Positions 8,223 to 16,268 are shown, counted from the stretch's first letter. The stretch: DNA of 25,609 bases from JAABRU01 sp050180235 (GCA_050180235.1 JBFXEJ010000097.1:1-25609); one strand, 5' to 3'. Notes: generated from the sequence alone by a model not told the origin. A program made the numbers and translations.

Positions 8223-8311
8223 GTCCTTCCCTCCCTGTAGGATGATTTGCAGATGCAAAATGTTTTTTTGTTTATATTATAAATTTTAATCAATAAAAAT
8301 TTTATGTTTGT

Positions 8312-8341
8312 TTTATATTTTATATTAAGGTAAAATATAAA
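8312..8341. promoter_or_regulatory. AT-rich palindrome upstream of the FabH-like gene
   Basis: TTTATATTTTA (8312-8322) and TAAAATATAAA (8331-8341) form a perfect 11-bp dyad about 90-120 bp upstream of the gene start. It could be an operator for the ketoacyl synthase/ACP/PHA operon or simply an AT-rich hairpin. Confidence 0.35.
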
Positions 8342-8410
8342 TTTAATTCATATTGAAACACAGTCTCAGCATAAAATATGCCATATTCAGGATCGTATAT
8401 TTTAAATATT

Positions 8411-8445
8411 ATAATCAGGCTTATATAAAGGAATAACCTGATTAT
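8411..8445. other. Inverted repeat in the 8.2-9.3 kb spacer
   Basis: ATAATCAGG (8411-8419) and CCTGATTAT (8437-8445) are perfectly complementary with a 17-base loop. No T-run follows. Role unknown. Confidence 0.35.
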
Positions 8446-8564
8446 GCCATTTTGCAGGTTTCAGGAAGAGCGCATTTCTGAAGAATTTTCTCAGTTGCAG
8501 GCATGTGATATTTATGATATAATTTATTATTACGATATATTATAAAAAAATAAGAAATTTGTCA

Positions 8565-8648
8565 CATGAATAAGAAATTTCCAAACCTGGGAAGCAAAGA
8601 CGGAAAACAGAGGTTTATGGAAGACATTTCGGTAGCGGGTCTGCACGA
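8565..8648 (+). ncRNA. Possible GEMM (cyclic-dinucleotide) riboswitch-like sequence
   Basis: Three blocks resemble the GEMM/c-di-GMP-I consensus in the right order: CAAACC at 8582, GGGAAGCAAAG at 8590 (consensus GGGACGCAAAG) and GGTAGCGGGTCTGC at 8631. AGAC and GTCT could close the second stem. Against it, the first hairpin with a GNRA loop, normally between CAAACC and GGGA, is missing, and the next + strand gene (PrkA-like) is about 640 bp away with a MITE in between. Treat as a degenerate or decayed aptamer at best. Confidence 0.3.
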
Positions 8649-8704
8649 ACTGATTAAAATTTAACTCATTTATATTATTATATTTTTCAGAAAATACCGA
8701 TTTT

Positions 8705-8811
8705 TAGGTGATTTCTGAAAATAAATATACCGGTTCAGTTCACAGGCACAGGGCAAAAACTGGAAGTTTCTGATACTTTGGCGGGTATATTTTTTTCCGG
8801 AAATCACCTTA
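8705..8811. repeat. MITE family B, copy B1 (~107 bp)
   Basis: Termini TAGGTGATTTC and GAAATCACCTTA are inverted repeats, nearly the same ends as family A. The interior includes GTTCACAGGCACAGGGC. It is a close inverted copy of 25219-25324. A TA dinucleotide lies at each end, consistent with a TA target duplication. Confidence 0.85.
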
Positions 8812-8880
8812 TCTATACATAATAAATATAAACAGTTAAACGATACATCCATGATACAGTTCATTCTGTTTTTAAATAAT

Positions 8881-8911
8881 ATACTGATTTATAAATTAAA
8901 AAAATCAGTAT
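8881..8911. other. Perfect 10-bp AT-rich hairpin
   Basis: ATACTGATTT (8881-8890) and AAATCAGTAT (8902-8911) with an 11-base loop, lying between MITE B1 and the next GEMM-like block. It has no GC-rich stem, so it is a poor terminator. Role unknown. Confidence 0.35.
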
Positions 8912-8917
8912 AAAAAG

Positions 8918-8995
8918 TCCCGCTACCCGGTTTTTGGGAAAAGCAAAGCCGGAAATGTTATACGCATGACAGAAATGCCGTCAGCGGCCGTAAAA
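8918..8995 (+). other. Second GEMM-like fragment
   Basis: A short hairpin (CCC...GGG around 8926-8938) is followed by AAAAGCAAAGCCGG and, further on, GTCAGCGGCCG. The GCAAAGCC block and a downstream AGCGG arm recall GEMM riboswitches, but the 5' GGCAAACC block is absent. Weak evidence on its own; listed because of the similar block 330 bp upstream. Confidence 0.18.
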
Positions 8996-9281
8996 ATTCT
9001 CTTGCCAACCCAGACGATTCAGGTGTAATGGATAAATCCGGCTCTTTCAGGTCGTGCCTGGCTCGTAACATCGTTTACGCAAACTGTGAGCGTGTATCAG
9101 GCAGCCGGTCAGGCGCTTGTGTTTCACAATTAGGACATTCATGATCCTGCATCAGAGATTTAGGCTTTAATGGCGGGCGATCTTTGGATGAGATCGGATT
9201 GAGAAGCAGAAAAACATAAACGATTGGCTCCTGTAGTCCCCGCCCCTGTTCCCCAATCCCCAAACCCAATGGAATAATGAC
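8996..9281. other. Spacer before the PrkA-like gene
   Basis: No supported gene. A minus-strand frame carries a CPNC pair near 9140 and could be a remnant of something, but nothing familiar is encoded. A promoter for the PrkA-like gene is expected here but none could be identified with confidence. Confidence 0.3.
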
Positions 9282-11633
9282 ATGGAAAATATCAGAAATG
9301 CAATGGACAATCTCAGCCGCAGCATGAGCGAGCGGTATCAGGTGGATCTGATTCCCTTTGAAGAGTTTCTGAAAATACTTACGGAAAAACCGGAAAGGGT
9401 GATCCGCAATATCTTTCAGGTCTTTCATGATATGATCCGCCATTATGTGTCAGAAGGCAGGGATGAATACCCGGATGATCCTGAATCCATACAGTATATG
9501 TTTTATGACTGTAACCGGCTTTTTGTAGAAGATGCGGATCATCCTTTTTTTGCAGACCGTCTTTTTGCCAACCGTCTCATCAACCATGTGGAAGCCATGA
9601 AAAGGGGCGCGCAGCAGAACAAAATCTATATCTTTGACGGCCCTCCGGGATGCGGCAAAAGCACTTTTCTGAACAATCTGTTCAAAAAATTTGAAAGTTA
9701 CGCCAATACTGAAGAAGGTATGCGCTATGAAACAGTGTGGCGTCTGGATCGGAAAGTTCTGGGAGGCAGTTTTCCCGGTACTGAATCCGCTCATCCGGTG
9801 ATTGAAAAACTGTCCCGGCTGCTGGGCAGCTCCCATTTTTCTGAACCGGAAATGAATATGAACGGGGATTCTTCGGAAGATGGACGGCAGCGGGAATGCG
9901 AAAATCTGTTCGGAGATCAGTATCAGATCAATATGACAGGGGATTATCTGGAAATACCCTGCCCGGGGCATGAATATCCCCTGCTGATTATTCCCAAACG
10001 CTACCGCAGGCAGCTTCTGGATGATCTGTTTCAGAATGATGAATTCAAATGGAATCTGTTTACGGACAAAACCTATGAATGGGTGTTCCGGGACAAACCC
10101 TGCACCATCTGCAGTTCCCTGTATCAGGCTCTGCTCAACAAAGTGAAAAGCCCCTGGGAAGTGTTCAAAATGGTTTATGTGCGGCCCTACCGCTTCAACC
10201 GCCGTCTGGGAGAGGGCATCAGTGTGTTCAACCCCGGAGACCGTCCCATGCGGCAGAATGTGCTGACCAATCCCATGCTCCAGCGCCGTATAAATGAACT
10301 GCTGCAGGACAGCAATCAGGTCAAATACATCTTTTCCCGCTATGCCAAAACCAACAACGGCATTTACGCGCTCATGGACATCAAATCCCACAATGTGGAA
10401 CGCCTGATTGAACTGCACAATATCATCAGTGAAGGGGTTCACAAGGTTGAAGAAATTGAGGAAAATGTCAATTCCCTGTTTTTCGCACTCATGAACCCGG
10501 AAGACAAAAAGAATATTCACGGCATTCAGTCCTTTTCAGACCGCATTGAATACGTTCAGATTCTTTATGTTCTTGATCTGAATACGGAAGTGGAAATCTA
10601 CCGCAACATCTTCGGCAAGCATATAGATGACAGTTTTCTGCCCAGGGTGCTGCACAATTTTGCCAGAATCATCATTGCAACACGGCTGAACAAAAAATCT
10701 GATGCCCTGCTGGAATGGCTTGGTGATCCGAAAAAATATGCCAAATACTGTGATGAAAATCTGCAACTGCTCAAGATGGAGATTTACACGGGTTATATTC
10801 CGGCCTGGCTTTCGGAAGAGGATCGGAAAAAATTCACAGCCAAAATCCGGCGTAAAATCATTGCGGAATCGGAAACCGAGGGAAAAAACGGTTTTTCCGG
10901 CAGGGATTCCATCAAGATTTTCAATGATTTTTATTCCACCTGCGCGAAAGAGGATCGGCTTATCAACATGTACACTCTTTGCAAATATTTCACAAAGATA
11001 CGGCCTGATCTCAATGAATCGGTTCCTGAAGGATTTCTGGACTCCCTGACCCGGATGTATGATTACACCATTCTGCAGGAAGTCAAGGAATCCCTTTACT
11101 ATTACAATGAAGAGCAGATTTCCAGAGACATCCGCAATTATCTTTTTGCCATCAATTTTGAAATCGGGGACAGGGAAACCTGCAAATTTACGGGTGAGCA
11201 TATTGAAATTACAGAAGATTTTCTCCAAAGCATTGAAAACCGTCTGCTTGGAGCGCGGGCCGGGGAAAGACAGCGCAAAGAGTTCCGGCAGGATACCCAG
11301 AAAACCTATACATCCAGAACCCTTACCCAGGAGATGATGCTGGAGGGAAAATCTGTTTTGGAGACAAAACTGTATCTGGAACTGTATGAACGCTATGTTC
11401 ACAATCTGAAAGAAAAGGTTCTGGAGCCTTTTCTGGAAAATGAGAATTTCCGGCAGGCCATCAAGGATTACGGCAAAGAAAGTTTCAAAACCTATGACAA
11501 GAGAATCCGGGAGGATGTGAGCTTTCTCATTGATAACCTTTGCAAAAAGCACCGTTATACAGAGCAGGGGGCCAAAGAGGTCTGTATTTATGTCATTGAC
11601 GGGGATCTGGCAAAAAAATACGAAAGACCCTGA
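9282..11633 (+). CDS. prkA: PrkA-family AAA+ serine protein kinase
   Basis: 783 residues, longer than the ~640-residue E. coli YeaG or Bacillus PrkA. The AAA+ P-loop is GPPGCGKST (120-128), preceded by HPFFADRLFANRLINHVEAMKRGAQQNKIYIF, a PrkA-like lead-in. Downstream, FNPGDRPMRQNVLTNP, YALMDIKSHNVERLIELHNIISEG and the block with LFFALMNPEDKKNI, SFSDRIEYVQ and VEIYRN correspond to the family's nucleotide-sensing and arginine-finger regions. The C-terminal ~300 residues match the PrkA C-terminal domain. Family members are stress- or starvation-linked kinases, and ATPase-dependent protease activity has been proposed. The usual partners (DUF444/YeaH and SpoVR) are not adjacent. The ATG has only a weak GGAA site upstream. 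It converges on the RsmG-SpoU gene across a small terminator. Confidence 0.85.
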   Translation: MENIRNAMDNLSRSMSERYQVDLIPFEEFLKILTEKPERVIRNIFQVFHDMIRHYVSEGRDEYPDDPESIQYMFYDCNRLFVEDADHPFFADRLFANRLINHVEAMKRGAQQNKIYIFDGPPGCGKSTFLNNLFKKFESYANTEEGMRYETVWRLDRKVLGGSFPGTESAHPVIEKLSRLLGSSHFSEPEMNMNGDSSEDGRQRECENLFGDQYQINMTGDYLEIPCPGHEYPLLIIPKRYRRQLLDDLFQNDEFKWNLFTDKTYEWVFRDKPCTICSSLYQALLNKVKSPWEVFKMVYVRPYRFNRRLGEGISVFNPGDRPMRQNVLTNPMLQRRINELLQDSNQVKYIFSRYAKTNNGIYALMDIKSHNVERLIELHNIISEGVHKVEEIEENVNSLFFALMNPEDKKNIHGIQSFSDRIEYVQILYVLDLNTEVEIYRNIFGKHIDDSFLPRVLHNFARIIIATRLNKKSDALLEWLGDPKKYAKYCDENLQLLKMEIYTGYIPAWLSEEDRKKFTAKIRRKIIAESETEGKNGFSGRDSIKIFNDFYSTCAKEDRLINMYTLCKYFTKIRPDLNESVPEGFLDSLTRMYDYTILQEVKESLYYYNEEQISRDIRNYLFAINFEIGDRETCKFTGEHIEITEDFLQSIENRLLGARAGERQRKEFRQDTQKTYTSRTLTQEMMLEGKSVLETKLYLELYERYVHNLKEKVLEPFLENENFRQAIKDYGKESFKTYDKRIREDVSFLIDNLCKKHRYTEQGAKEVCIYVIDGDLAKKYERP

Positions 11634-11652
11634 CAGGAAATCTGAAAACGGA

Positions 11653-11671
11653 AAGCCGCTCTTTGCGGTTT
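11653..11671. terminator. Shared terminator between convergent genes
   Basis: AAGCCGC (11653-11659) and GCGGTTT (11665-11671) form a seven-pair stem with one G-T pair and a five-base loop, in the 43-bp gap between the PrkA-like stop and the convergent RsmG-SpoU stop. Flanking A and T bases suit both directions. A short stem, so of moderate strength. Confidence 0.55.
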
Positions 11672-11676
11672 ATGAT

Positions 11677-13089
11677 TTATGGCAGAGAAGAAGACCAGGC
11701 ATATAAGGCAATGCCTGTAGCAAGGGCTGCGTTCAGCGATTCCACTTCCGGGGCAATGGGAACAGCTAGGGCGGAAGACCTGTATTTTTCCGGAATACCC
11801 GGGCCTTCCAGCCCGGCCAGGAGACCGAAACGATGCGGAAATTTCACATCACGGATATTTTTCCCCTCCGCGGAAAGCGGCAGAATGGGCAGATTCGCGG
11901 GAAGCTCACTGATGGATGGGCCCCGGAACAGTTTTGCATGAAACACCGCTCCTCCGGAACTGCGCACTGCTTTGGGATGAAAGGGGCTTGCACTGCCTTC
12001 CAGCAGAACAATGCCTGACACACGGAAAGCCACGGCAGAACGGATGACCGCACCCACATTTTCCGGGTCCTGAAAGGGAATGAAGAGGGTACAGCCCTCA
12101 GGAAGCGGCTGCTCTGCTTTCCATTCCTCTATTTCCGGAGTTCTGACCAGCAGCAGAGGTGAATCGGTTCCGAAAATATCCAATGTCCGGAAAAGCTCCG
12201 GAGCCATTTGCAGCCAGTTCAGATGTTCCGGACAGTCCGATGGCGGAGCCTGCAGATCGCCCCGTGTGATCCAGGCTTCGCACTGTGCAGGAAGCGAATT
12301 GAGCACATCATTGACCTGCCTGCTTCCGGATACTAGGGTTTTTCCGGCTTTTTTGGCACCCTTTCCCCCAAGAATTTTTACAAGTACCCGGTAAGTTTCA
12401 TTTTTTTCACTCTCTATCTGTGTGATCCGGATTTTGGACGCTATATTCAGATTCACCTGCCAGACCGGATCGGAAATACGCCGGAAGATAACCAGCCTTC
12501 GGTCATGGGGAGTTCCGGGAATGATATAGGCCCTGTCGTTTATGAGTTTATATTCTTTACTGTAATCCTCTACGGCTGCGGAAATTTCCCTGTCACAGTC
12601 CGGGCCTTTCATAAAAATGGCCAGCCCTTCGCGGGCCAGGGAACCCTGAATGCGTGCAAGGGTTTCGGGAATTTCCTCCACAGCCCTTGTGATAATGCCG
12701 CTGACCTGAACCCGTGTGCCGGGATACATCCCTTTTCCCAGCACTTCAATGCCTTCCAAACCCAGGGACTGAATGACCGTGTGCAGAAAATCATTTCTTT
12801 TTCCCCGGGTTTCGGAAAGAATGACATGCAGTTCCGGTTTGAAAATTTTCAGGGGAATGCCCGGCATTCCCGGGCCGGTTCCTATATCCAGCAAAGGAGA
12901 CGGGATTTCGGTCAGCAGCGCGGGCATGATGGAATCCGCATAGAGTTTCAGCACCATGTTTTCAAAACTGTAAATCCGGGTCAGATTGATTTCAGGGTTG
13001 AATCTCCGTACCAGTCTGTGATATTGCCAAAGGAGCCGGTTCTGCTCCCGCGAAAGTTCTATGCCGCAGCCCGCGAGGATGGATTTCAT
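11677..13089 (-). CDS. RsmG (16S rRNA m7G) methyltransferase fused to SpoU/TrmH rRNA methyltransferase
   Basis: 470 residues from the ATG at 13089, which has GGAGG five bases upstream and an RsmG-like N-terminus. An upstream in-frame ATG at 13158 (GAGG eight bases before) would add 23 residues. Residues 1-~195 are RsmG: NLTRIYSFENMVLKLYADS, the SAM loop LLDIGTGPGMPG (66-77) and a DRRLVIF end. RsmG methylates G527 of 16S rRNA. Residues ~200-300 resemble the L30e-like SpoU substrate-binding domain (GKTLVSGSRQVNDVL). The rest is a SpoU knot domain with motif 1 FQDPENVGAVIRSA and motif 3 VPIAPEVESLNAALATGIALY. Both halves keep their signature motifs, so two RNA methylations from one polypeptide are plausible. 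No stop or frameshift separates them. Confidence 0.88.
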   Translation of the reverse strand: MKSILAGCGIELSREQNRLLWQYHRLVRRFNPEINLTRIYSFENMVLKLYADSIMPALLTEIPSPLLDIGTGPGMPGIPLKIFKPELHVILSETRGKRNDFLHTVIQSLGLEGIEVLGKGMYPGTRVQVSGIITRAVEEIPETLARIQGSLAREGLAIFMKGPDCDREISAAVEDYSKEYKLINDRAYIIPGTPHDRRLVIFRRISDPVWQVNLNIASKIRITQIESEKNETYRVLVKILGGKGAKKAGKTLVSGSRQVNDVLNSLPAQCEAWITRGDLQAPPSDCPEHLNWLQMAPELFRTLDIFGTDSPLLLVRTPEIEEWKAEQPLPEGCTLFIPFQDPENVGAVIRSAVAFRVSGIVLLEGSASPFHPKAVRSSGGAVFHAKLFRGPSISELPANLPILPLSAEGKNIRDVKFPHRFGLLAGLEGPGIPEKYRSSALAVPIAPEVESLNAALATGIALYAWSSSLP

Positions 13090-13173
13090 GCTATCCTCCG
13101 AAGGGCTTTTTTCAGGTTCCCGGAGCTGAAAAAATTTGCCCGTATTTTTCATATTCATGGATAAAACCTCATA

Positions 13174-13929
13174 ATGACAAATGATTATCTTTTTATTCCC
13201 CAGTGGCCTGTCCTGTATGCGGACAACCATCTTCTGGCTTTGTACAAACCTGCGGGTCTGCCTGTGCAGGGGGATGACAGCAGGGATATTTCACTGCTTG
13301 ACACAGGAAAGCAATGGATAAAAAAAAAATATGGCAAACCCGGCAATGTGTTTCTGGGGCTGGTGCACCGCATCGACAGACCTGTGGCCGGTGTAGTGCT
13401 TTTCTGCCGGACATCCAAGTCCGCTGCCAGAATCAGTGAACAGTTCCGATCCAAAACCATCCGGAAGACCTATCTGGCGGTGTTGCAGGGACATCTGAAT
13501 CAGTCATCCGGAGAGCTGCTGCATTATATCCAAAGAGTTCCGCACAAATCCAGCAGAATCGTAAATCATTCCGCCCCTGACACTGCACAGGCCCGGCTGA
13601 GGTACAGAAAAAGGGGCGTGTCTGAAAATACAACTTTGGTGGAAATAGATTTGGAAACCGGCAGACATCACCAGATCCGGGCGCAGTTTGCCCATACCGG
13701 TCATCCGGTTATCGGGGATCTGCGATACGGAGCGGAAGCTCCTCTGCCGGAAAAACAGATCGCTCTTCTGGCCGTCTGTCTGGAAATCAGCCATCCCATA
13801 TCCGGGCAGAGAATCCGCATTGAATCCCCGCTTCCGCGCGGCTGGCCCTGGAAAGCGGCAAAGCATACAGAAGGAATTTTCTGGAACTGGCGCGACATCA
13901 AAGATCAGATTGTCTCCTTATCCGCTTAA
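13174..13929 (+). CDS. RluA-family pseudouridine synthase
   Basis: 251 residues. Pseudouridine synthases of the RluA group isomerise uridines in rRNA or tRNA. The catalytic motif is HRIDRPVAG with Asp68, preceded by YKPAGLPVQG and followed by KTYLAVLQG and a TGRHHQIRAQFAHTGHPVIGD block, the family's standard order. There is no N-terminal S4 domain, so it belongs to the short RluA/RluC-like or TruC-like members; the target uridine cannot be assigned. It is divergent from the RsmG-SpoU gene, 84 bp away (15 bp if that gene uses its upstream start), giving a pair of RNA-modifying genes that may share a promoter region. No strong ribosome-binding site is visible. Confidence 0.9.
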   Translation: MTNDYLFIPQWPVLYADNHLLALYKPAGLPVQGDDSRDISLLDTGKQWIKKKYGKPGNVFLGLVHRIDRPVAGVVLFCRTSKSAARISEQFRSKTIRKTYLAVLQGHLNQSSGELLHYIQRVPHKSSRIVNHSAPDTAQARLRYRKRGVSENTTLVEIDLETGRHHQIRAQFAHTGHPVIGDLRYGAEAPLPEKQIALLAVCLEISHPISGQRIRIESPLPRGWPWKAAKHTEGIFWNWRDIKDQIVSLSA

Positions 13930-14355
13930 ATGGCAGTTGCAGGTATCTTATCACATATTCGGCAGAATGTTAAACGCAAAGGACTCCGGGAAAATCCGGT
14001 TCCGGTTATGCCGGAAAATTTTTGAGAAGGTGACAGCATTTATGCAAACCGGACAATTCTCTTTTTTCATCTGATTTGTTGCAGACAGGCACATAAAAAT
14101 AAGTAAGGGCTTAAGTTCCATAAACCAGTGCTCTTAACATGATTTATTTTAATATCAAACGGTTTCTCTTCTGTTTTTCAGAACACCGGCAAATCTTCCC
14201 ACCGCCTTTTCTGAAAAACAGTTGCAGGAGGGGAATGCCTGTACTATATATCAGCATATTCCGTTTCCGGAACATAAGGAAGAACATCGGTGGCAGCCAA
14301 ATTTTTTTTAACCCCGCACAGTATATAAAAAAACAAAGAAAGCAGCATCGCAGTT
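13930..14355. other. 426-bp spacer with a 13-bp inverted repeat
   Basis: No gene is supported. The notable element is a perfect inverted repeat, CTGTTTTTCAGAA (14171-14183) and TTCTGAAAAACAG (14209-14221), with a 25-base loop. It lies about 135-185 bp before the methyltransferase gene, so it could be a regulatory hairpin or operator. No terminator was recognised after the pseudouridine synthase gene. Confidence 0.45.
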
Positions 14356-15147
14356 ATGGGATATGTATTTACATACAATGACGCCAGTGCATGGCATCAG
14401 CGACTGAAACATCCGGCTGTCCGGGCGCGAATCCGCATGGAAAACCGTCTGATGTGCCGGATGCTGAACCCTCTCAAAGGGCAGACTGTGCTGGACATCG
14501 GATGCGGAACAGGAGAGGGGCTTTTGGCGCTCTCAGAAGCCGGATTGCAGGTGACCGGACTGGATCCTTCCCCGCATATGCTTGCATTTGCATCAAAAAA
14601 AATGGGAAATCAGGCAGATCTCCATAGGGGCGCGGCAGAAGACCTTCCCTTTGATGACAATACCTTTACCTATGTCTGCATGATAAATACACTTGAATTT
14701 ACGGATGTTCCCCTAAAAGCGCTGGAGGAAGCCTTCCGTGTGGCAAAAGACAAAGTGTTCATCGGCATAATGAACCGGCATTCGGTCCGGGCAGCGTGGC
14801 TGCGGACTGTCCGTATCTTTACCCGAAACATTTACAGCAATGCGAATTTCTTCACGGTCTGGAAAATAAAACGCATGACCCGTTCCCTGGTGGGAAATGT
14901 TCCCTTTTCCTGGCGTTCAGCAAACCTCTTTCCCATACCACTTGGCCGTTTTTTCCGCAAATCCGGATATTTTGAAGTTGTCAGCAAAAATCCGCTGAGT
15001 CCATTTATCGGTATGACAGTTATCCCGGTTCCCCGGTTCAGAACCCGTCCTCTGGAACTGAAATGCAGGCCCAGTCCCGCTGCCGGGACAGTGGCCGGGC
15101 TGGCAAGAAGCAAAAGGAGTCATGAAAATGGAAGCATATCTGTATGA
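14356..15147 (+). CDS. Class I SAM-dependent methyltransferase (UbiE/type 11-like)
   Basis: 263 residues. Motif I is VLDIGCGTGEG (45-55), followed by GLDPSPHMLAFASKK (motif II acidic residue), AEDLPFDDNTFTYVCMINTLEF (motif IV region) and a KALEEAFRVAKDKVFI helix-strand. This is the methyltransferase 11 fold used by many small-molecule enzymes. The last ~110 residues are basic with several aromatic positions; no known substrate domain is visible. The gene overlaps the start of the radical SAM gene by about 20 bases, so the two are likely coupled in translation. That pairing is the only clue to substrate, and none can be named. The ribosome-binding site is weak. Confidence 0.85.
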   Translation: MGYVFTYNDASAWHQRLKHPAVRARIRMENRLMCRMLNPLKGQTVLDIGCGTGEGLLALSEAGLQVTGLDPSPHMLAFASKKMGNQADLHRGAAEDLPFDDNTFTYVCMINTLEFTDVPLKALEEAFRVAKDKVFIGIMNRHSVRAAWLRTVRIFTRNIYSNANFFTVWKIKRMTRSLVGNVPFSWRSANLFPIPLGRFFRKSGYFEVVSKNPLSPFIGMTVIPVPRFRTRPLELKCRPSPAAGTVAGLARSKRSHENGSISV

Positions 15148-16141
15148 AAAAATGGAAAACCGCAGTGTAAAATGCGGTCTGTGCAGTCACGGCTGCGTGA
15201 TAAAAAACGGATCACGGGGCATCTGCCAGGTGCGGGAAAACCGGGATGGCATTCTGCATTCCCTGGTTTTTGGAAAACTCATTGCCCGGCATATTGACCC
15301 CATTGAAAAAAAGCCCATGTTTCATATGCTGCCGGGAAGTCTCTCCTATTCCATTGCCACTGTGGGCTGCAATTTCAAATGCCGTTTCTGCCAGAATGCC
15401 GACATTGCACAGATGCCCTCGGAGCAGGGCGGTATGATTATGGGAGAGCCCGCCACACCGGAGGATGTGGTTTCGGATGCGCTGCGCACCGGATGCAAAA
15501 GCATTGCATATACATATACAGAACCCACTGTATATTTTGAATTTGCCTATGAAACCGCAAAACTGGCACATGAAAAAGGCATAAAAAATGTGTTTGTCAG
15601 CAACGGATACATGAGCGCTGCCTGCATTGAAATGATTGCCCCGTATTTGGACGGAGCCAATATTGATCTCAAGGCATACAGCAATGATTTTTACAAAACA
15701 TACTGCGGCGGCAAACTGGAACCTGTGAAAGAAAGTCTGAAACTCATGAAATCCAAAGGGATTCTGGTGGAAGTGACCACTCTGCTGATTCCGGGATTAA
15801 ACGACAGTCCGGCAGAACTGGAAGCTCTGGCCGAATTTCTGGCAAAAGAAATGGGAACTGAGACGCCCTGGCATATCAGCCGTTTTCATCCCACCTACCG
15901 CCTGACGGATCGGCCTGCCACTTCTTTGGAATCACTTGTAAAAGCAAGGGACATCGGTCTCAAAGCCGGACTGCGCTATGTCTATATGGGAAATGTGCCC
16001 GGAAGAGGCGGAGAGGATACGATCTGCCACAAGTGCGGAAAAATGCTGATTGAACGGCAGGGATTTCACGTCAGCCAAAACCGTGTGCGCAGGGGGGCAT
16101 GCCCGGACTGTGAAGCCGCGGTTTACGGAATCGGATTGTAA
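15128..16141 (+). CDS. amrS: AmmeMemoRadiSam system radical SAM enzyme
   Basis: 337 residues from the ATG at 15128, chosen because GGAG lies eight bases upstream; the ATG at 15122 would leave only two bases. The N-terminus has a Cys cluster (VKCGLCSHGC and GICQV). The radical SAM CxxxCxxC motif is CNFKCRFC (C81, C85, C88), which binds the SAM-cleaving [4Fe-4S] cluster. YTYTEPTVYFEF, DLKAYSNDFYK and the HISRFHPTYRLTDRPATS block are typical of the PflA-like AmrS family. The end (CHKCGKM...ACPDC) is a ribbon-like Cys pair set. Family knowledge: AmrS co-occurs with AmmeCR1 (AmrA) and Memo (AmrB) proteins, neither of which is in this window. The chemical role is not settled. A MITE starts at the last base of the stop codon. 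Confidence 0.9.
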   Translation: MEAYLYEKMENRSVKCGLCSHGCVIKNGSRGICQVRENRDGILHSLVFGKLIARHIDPIEKKPMFHMLPGSLSYSIATVGCNFKCRFCQNADIAQMPSEQGGMIMGEPATPEDVVSDALRTGCKSIAYTYTEPTVYFEFAYETAKLAHEKGIKNVFVSNGYMSAACIEMIAPYLDGANIDLKAYSNDFYKTYCGGKLEPVKESLKLMKSKGILVEVTTLLIPGLNDSPAELEALAEFLAKEMGTETPWHISRFHPTYRLTDRPATSLESLVKARDIGLKAGLRYVYMGNVPGRGGEDTICHKCGKMLIERQGFHVSQNRVRRGACPDCEAAVYGIGL

Positions 16142-16267
16142 TACCGATTCTCCATTGAAAATATACTTATGATTCGGTTTCCCACAGAGGACACAGAGAG
16201 AAAAAACCACAGAGAACACAGAGGAAACAACTCACATTATTGTATAAATTCAATAGCGAATTGGTAT
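16141..16267. repeat. MITE family C, copy C2 (~127 bp)
   Basis: An inverted near-identical copy of 4887-5014, with ends ATACCGATTCTCCATTG and GCGAATTGGTAT. It begins exactly at the third base of the radical SAM gene's TAA stop, so the element boundary helps form the stop codon. Confidence 0.85.
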
Positions 16268-16268
16268 A

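Noticed and set aside
8566..8664. 32-codon frame starting ATGAATAAG in the spacer
   Set aside because: No ribosome-binding site, and it coincides with the GEMM-like blocks, so an RNA explanation is as likely; too short to support as a gene.
9075..9240. Minus-strand frame with a CPNC pair, considered as a transposase remnant
   Set aside because: The only hint is one Cys pair and a basic stretch; no transposase motif could be recognised and the frame runs into antisense of PrkA.
9450..10520. Long minus-strand open frame (356 codons) opposite the PrkA-like gene
   Set aside because: Low-complexity, Phe/His-rich translation with no family pattern. The plus-strand frame has clear PrkA motifs, so this is a shadow.
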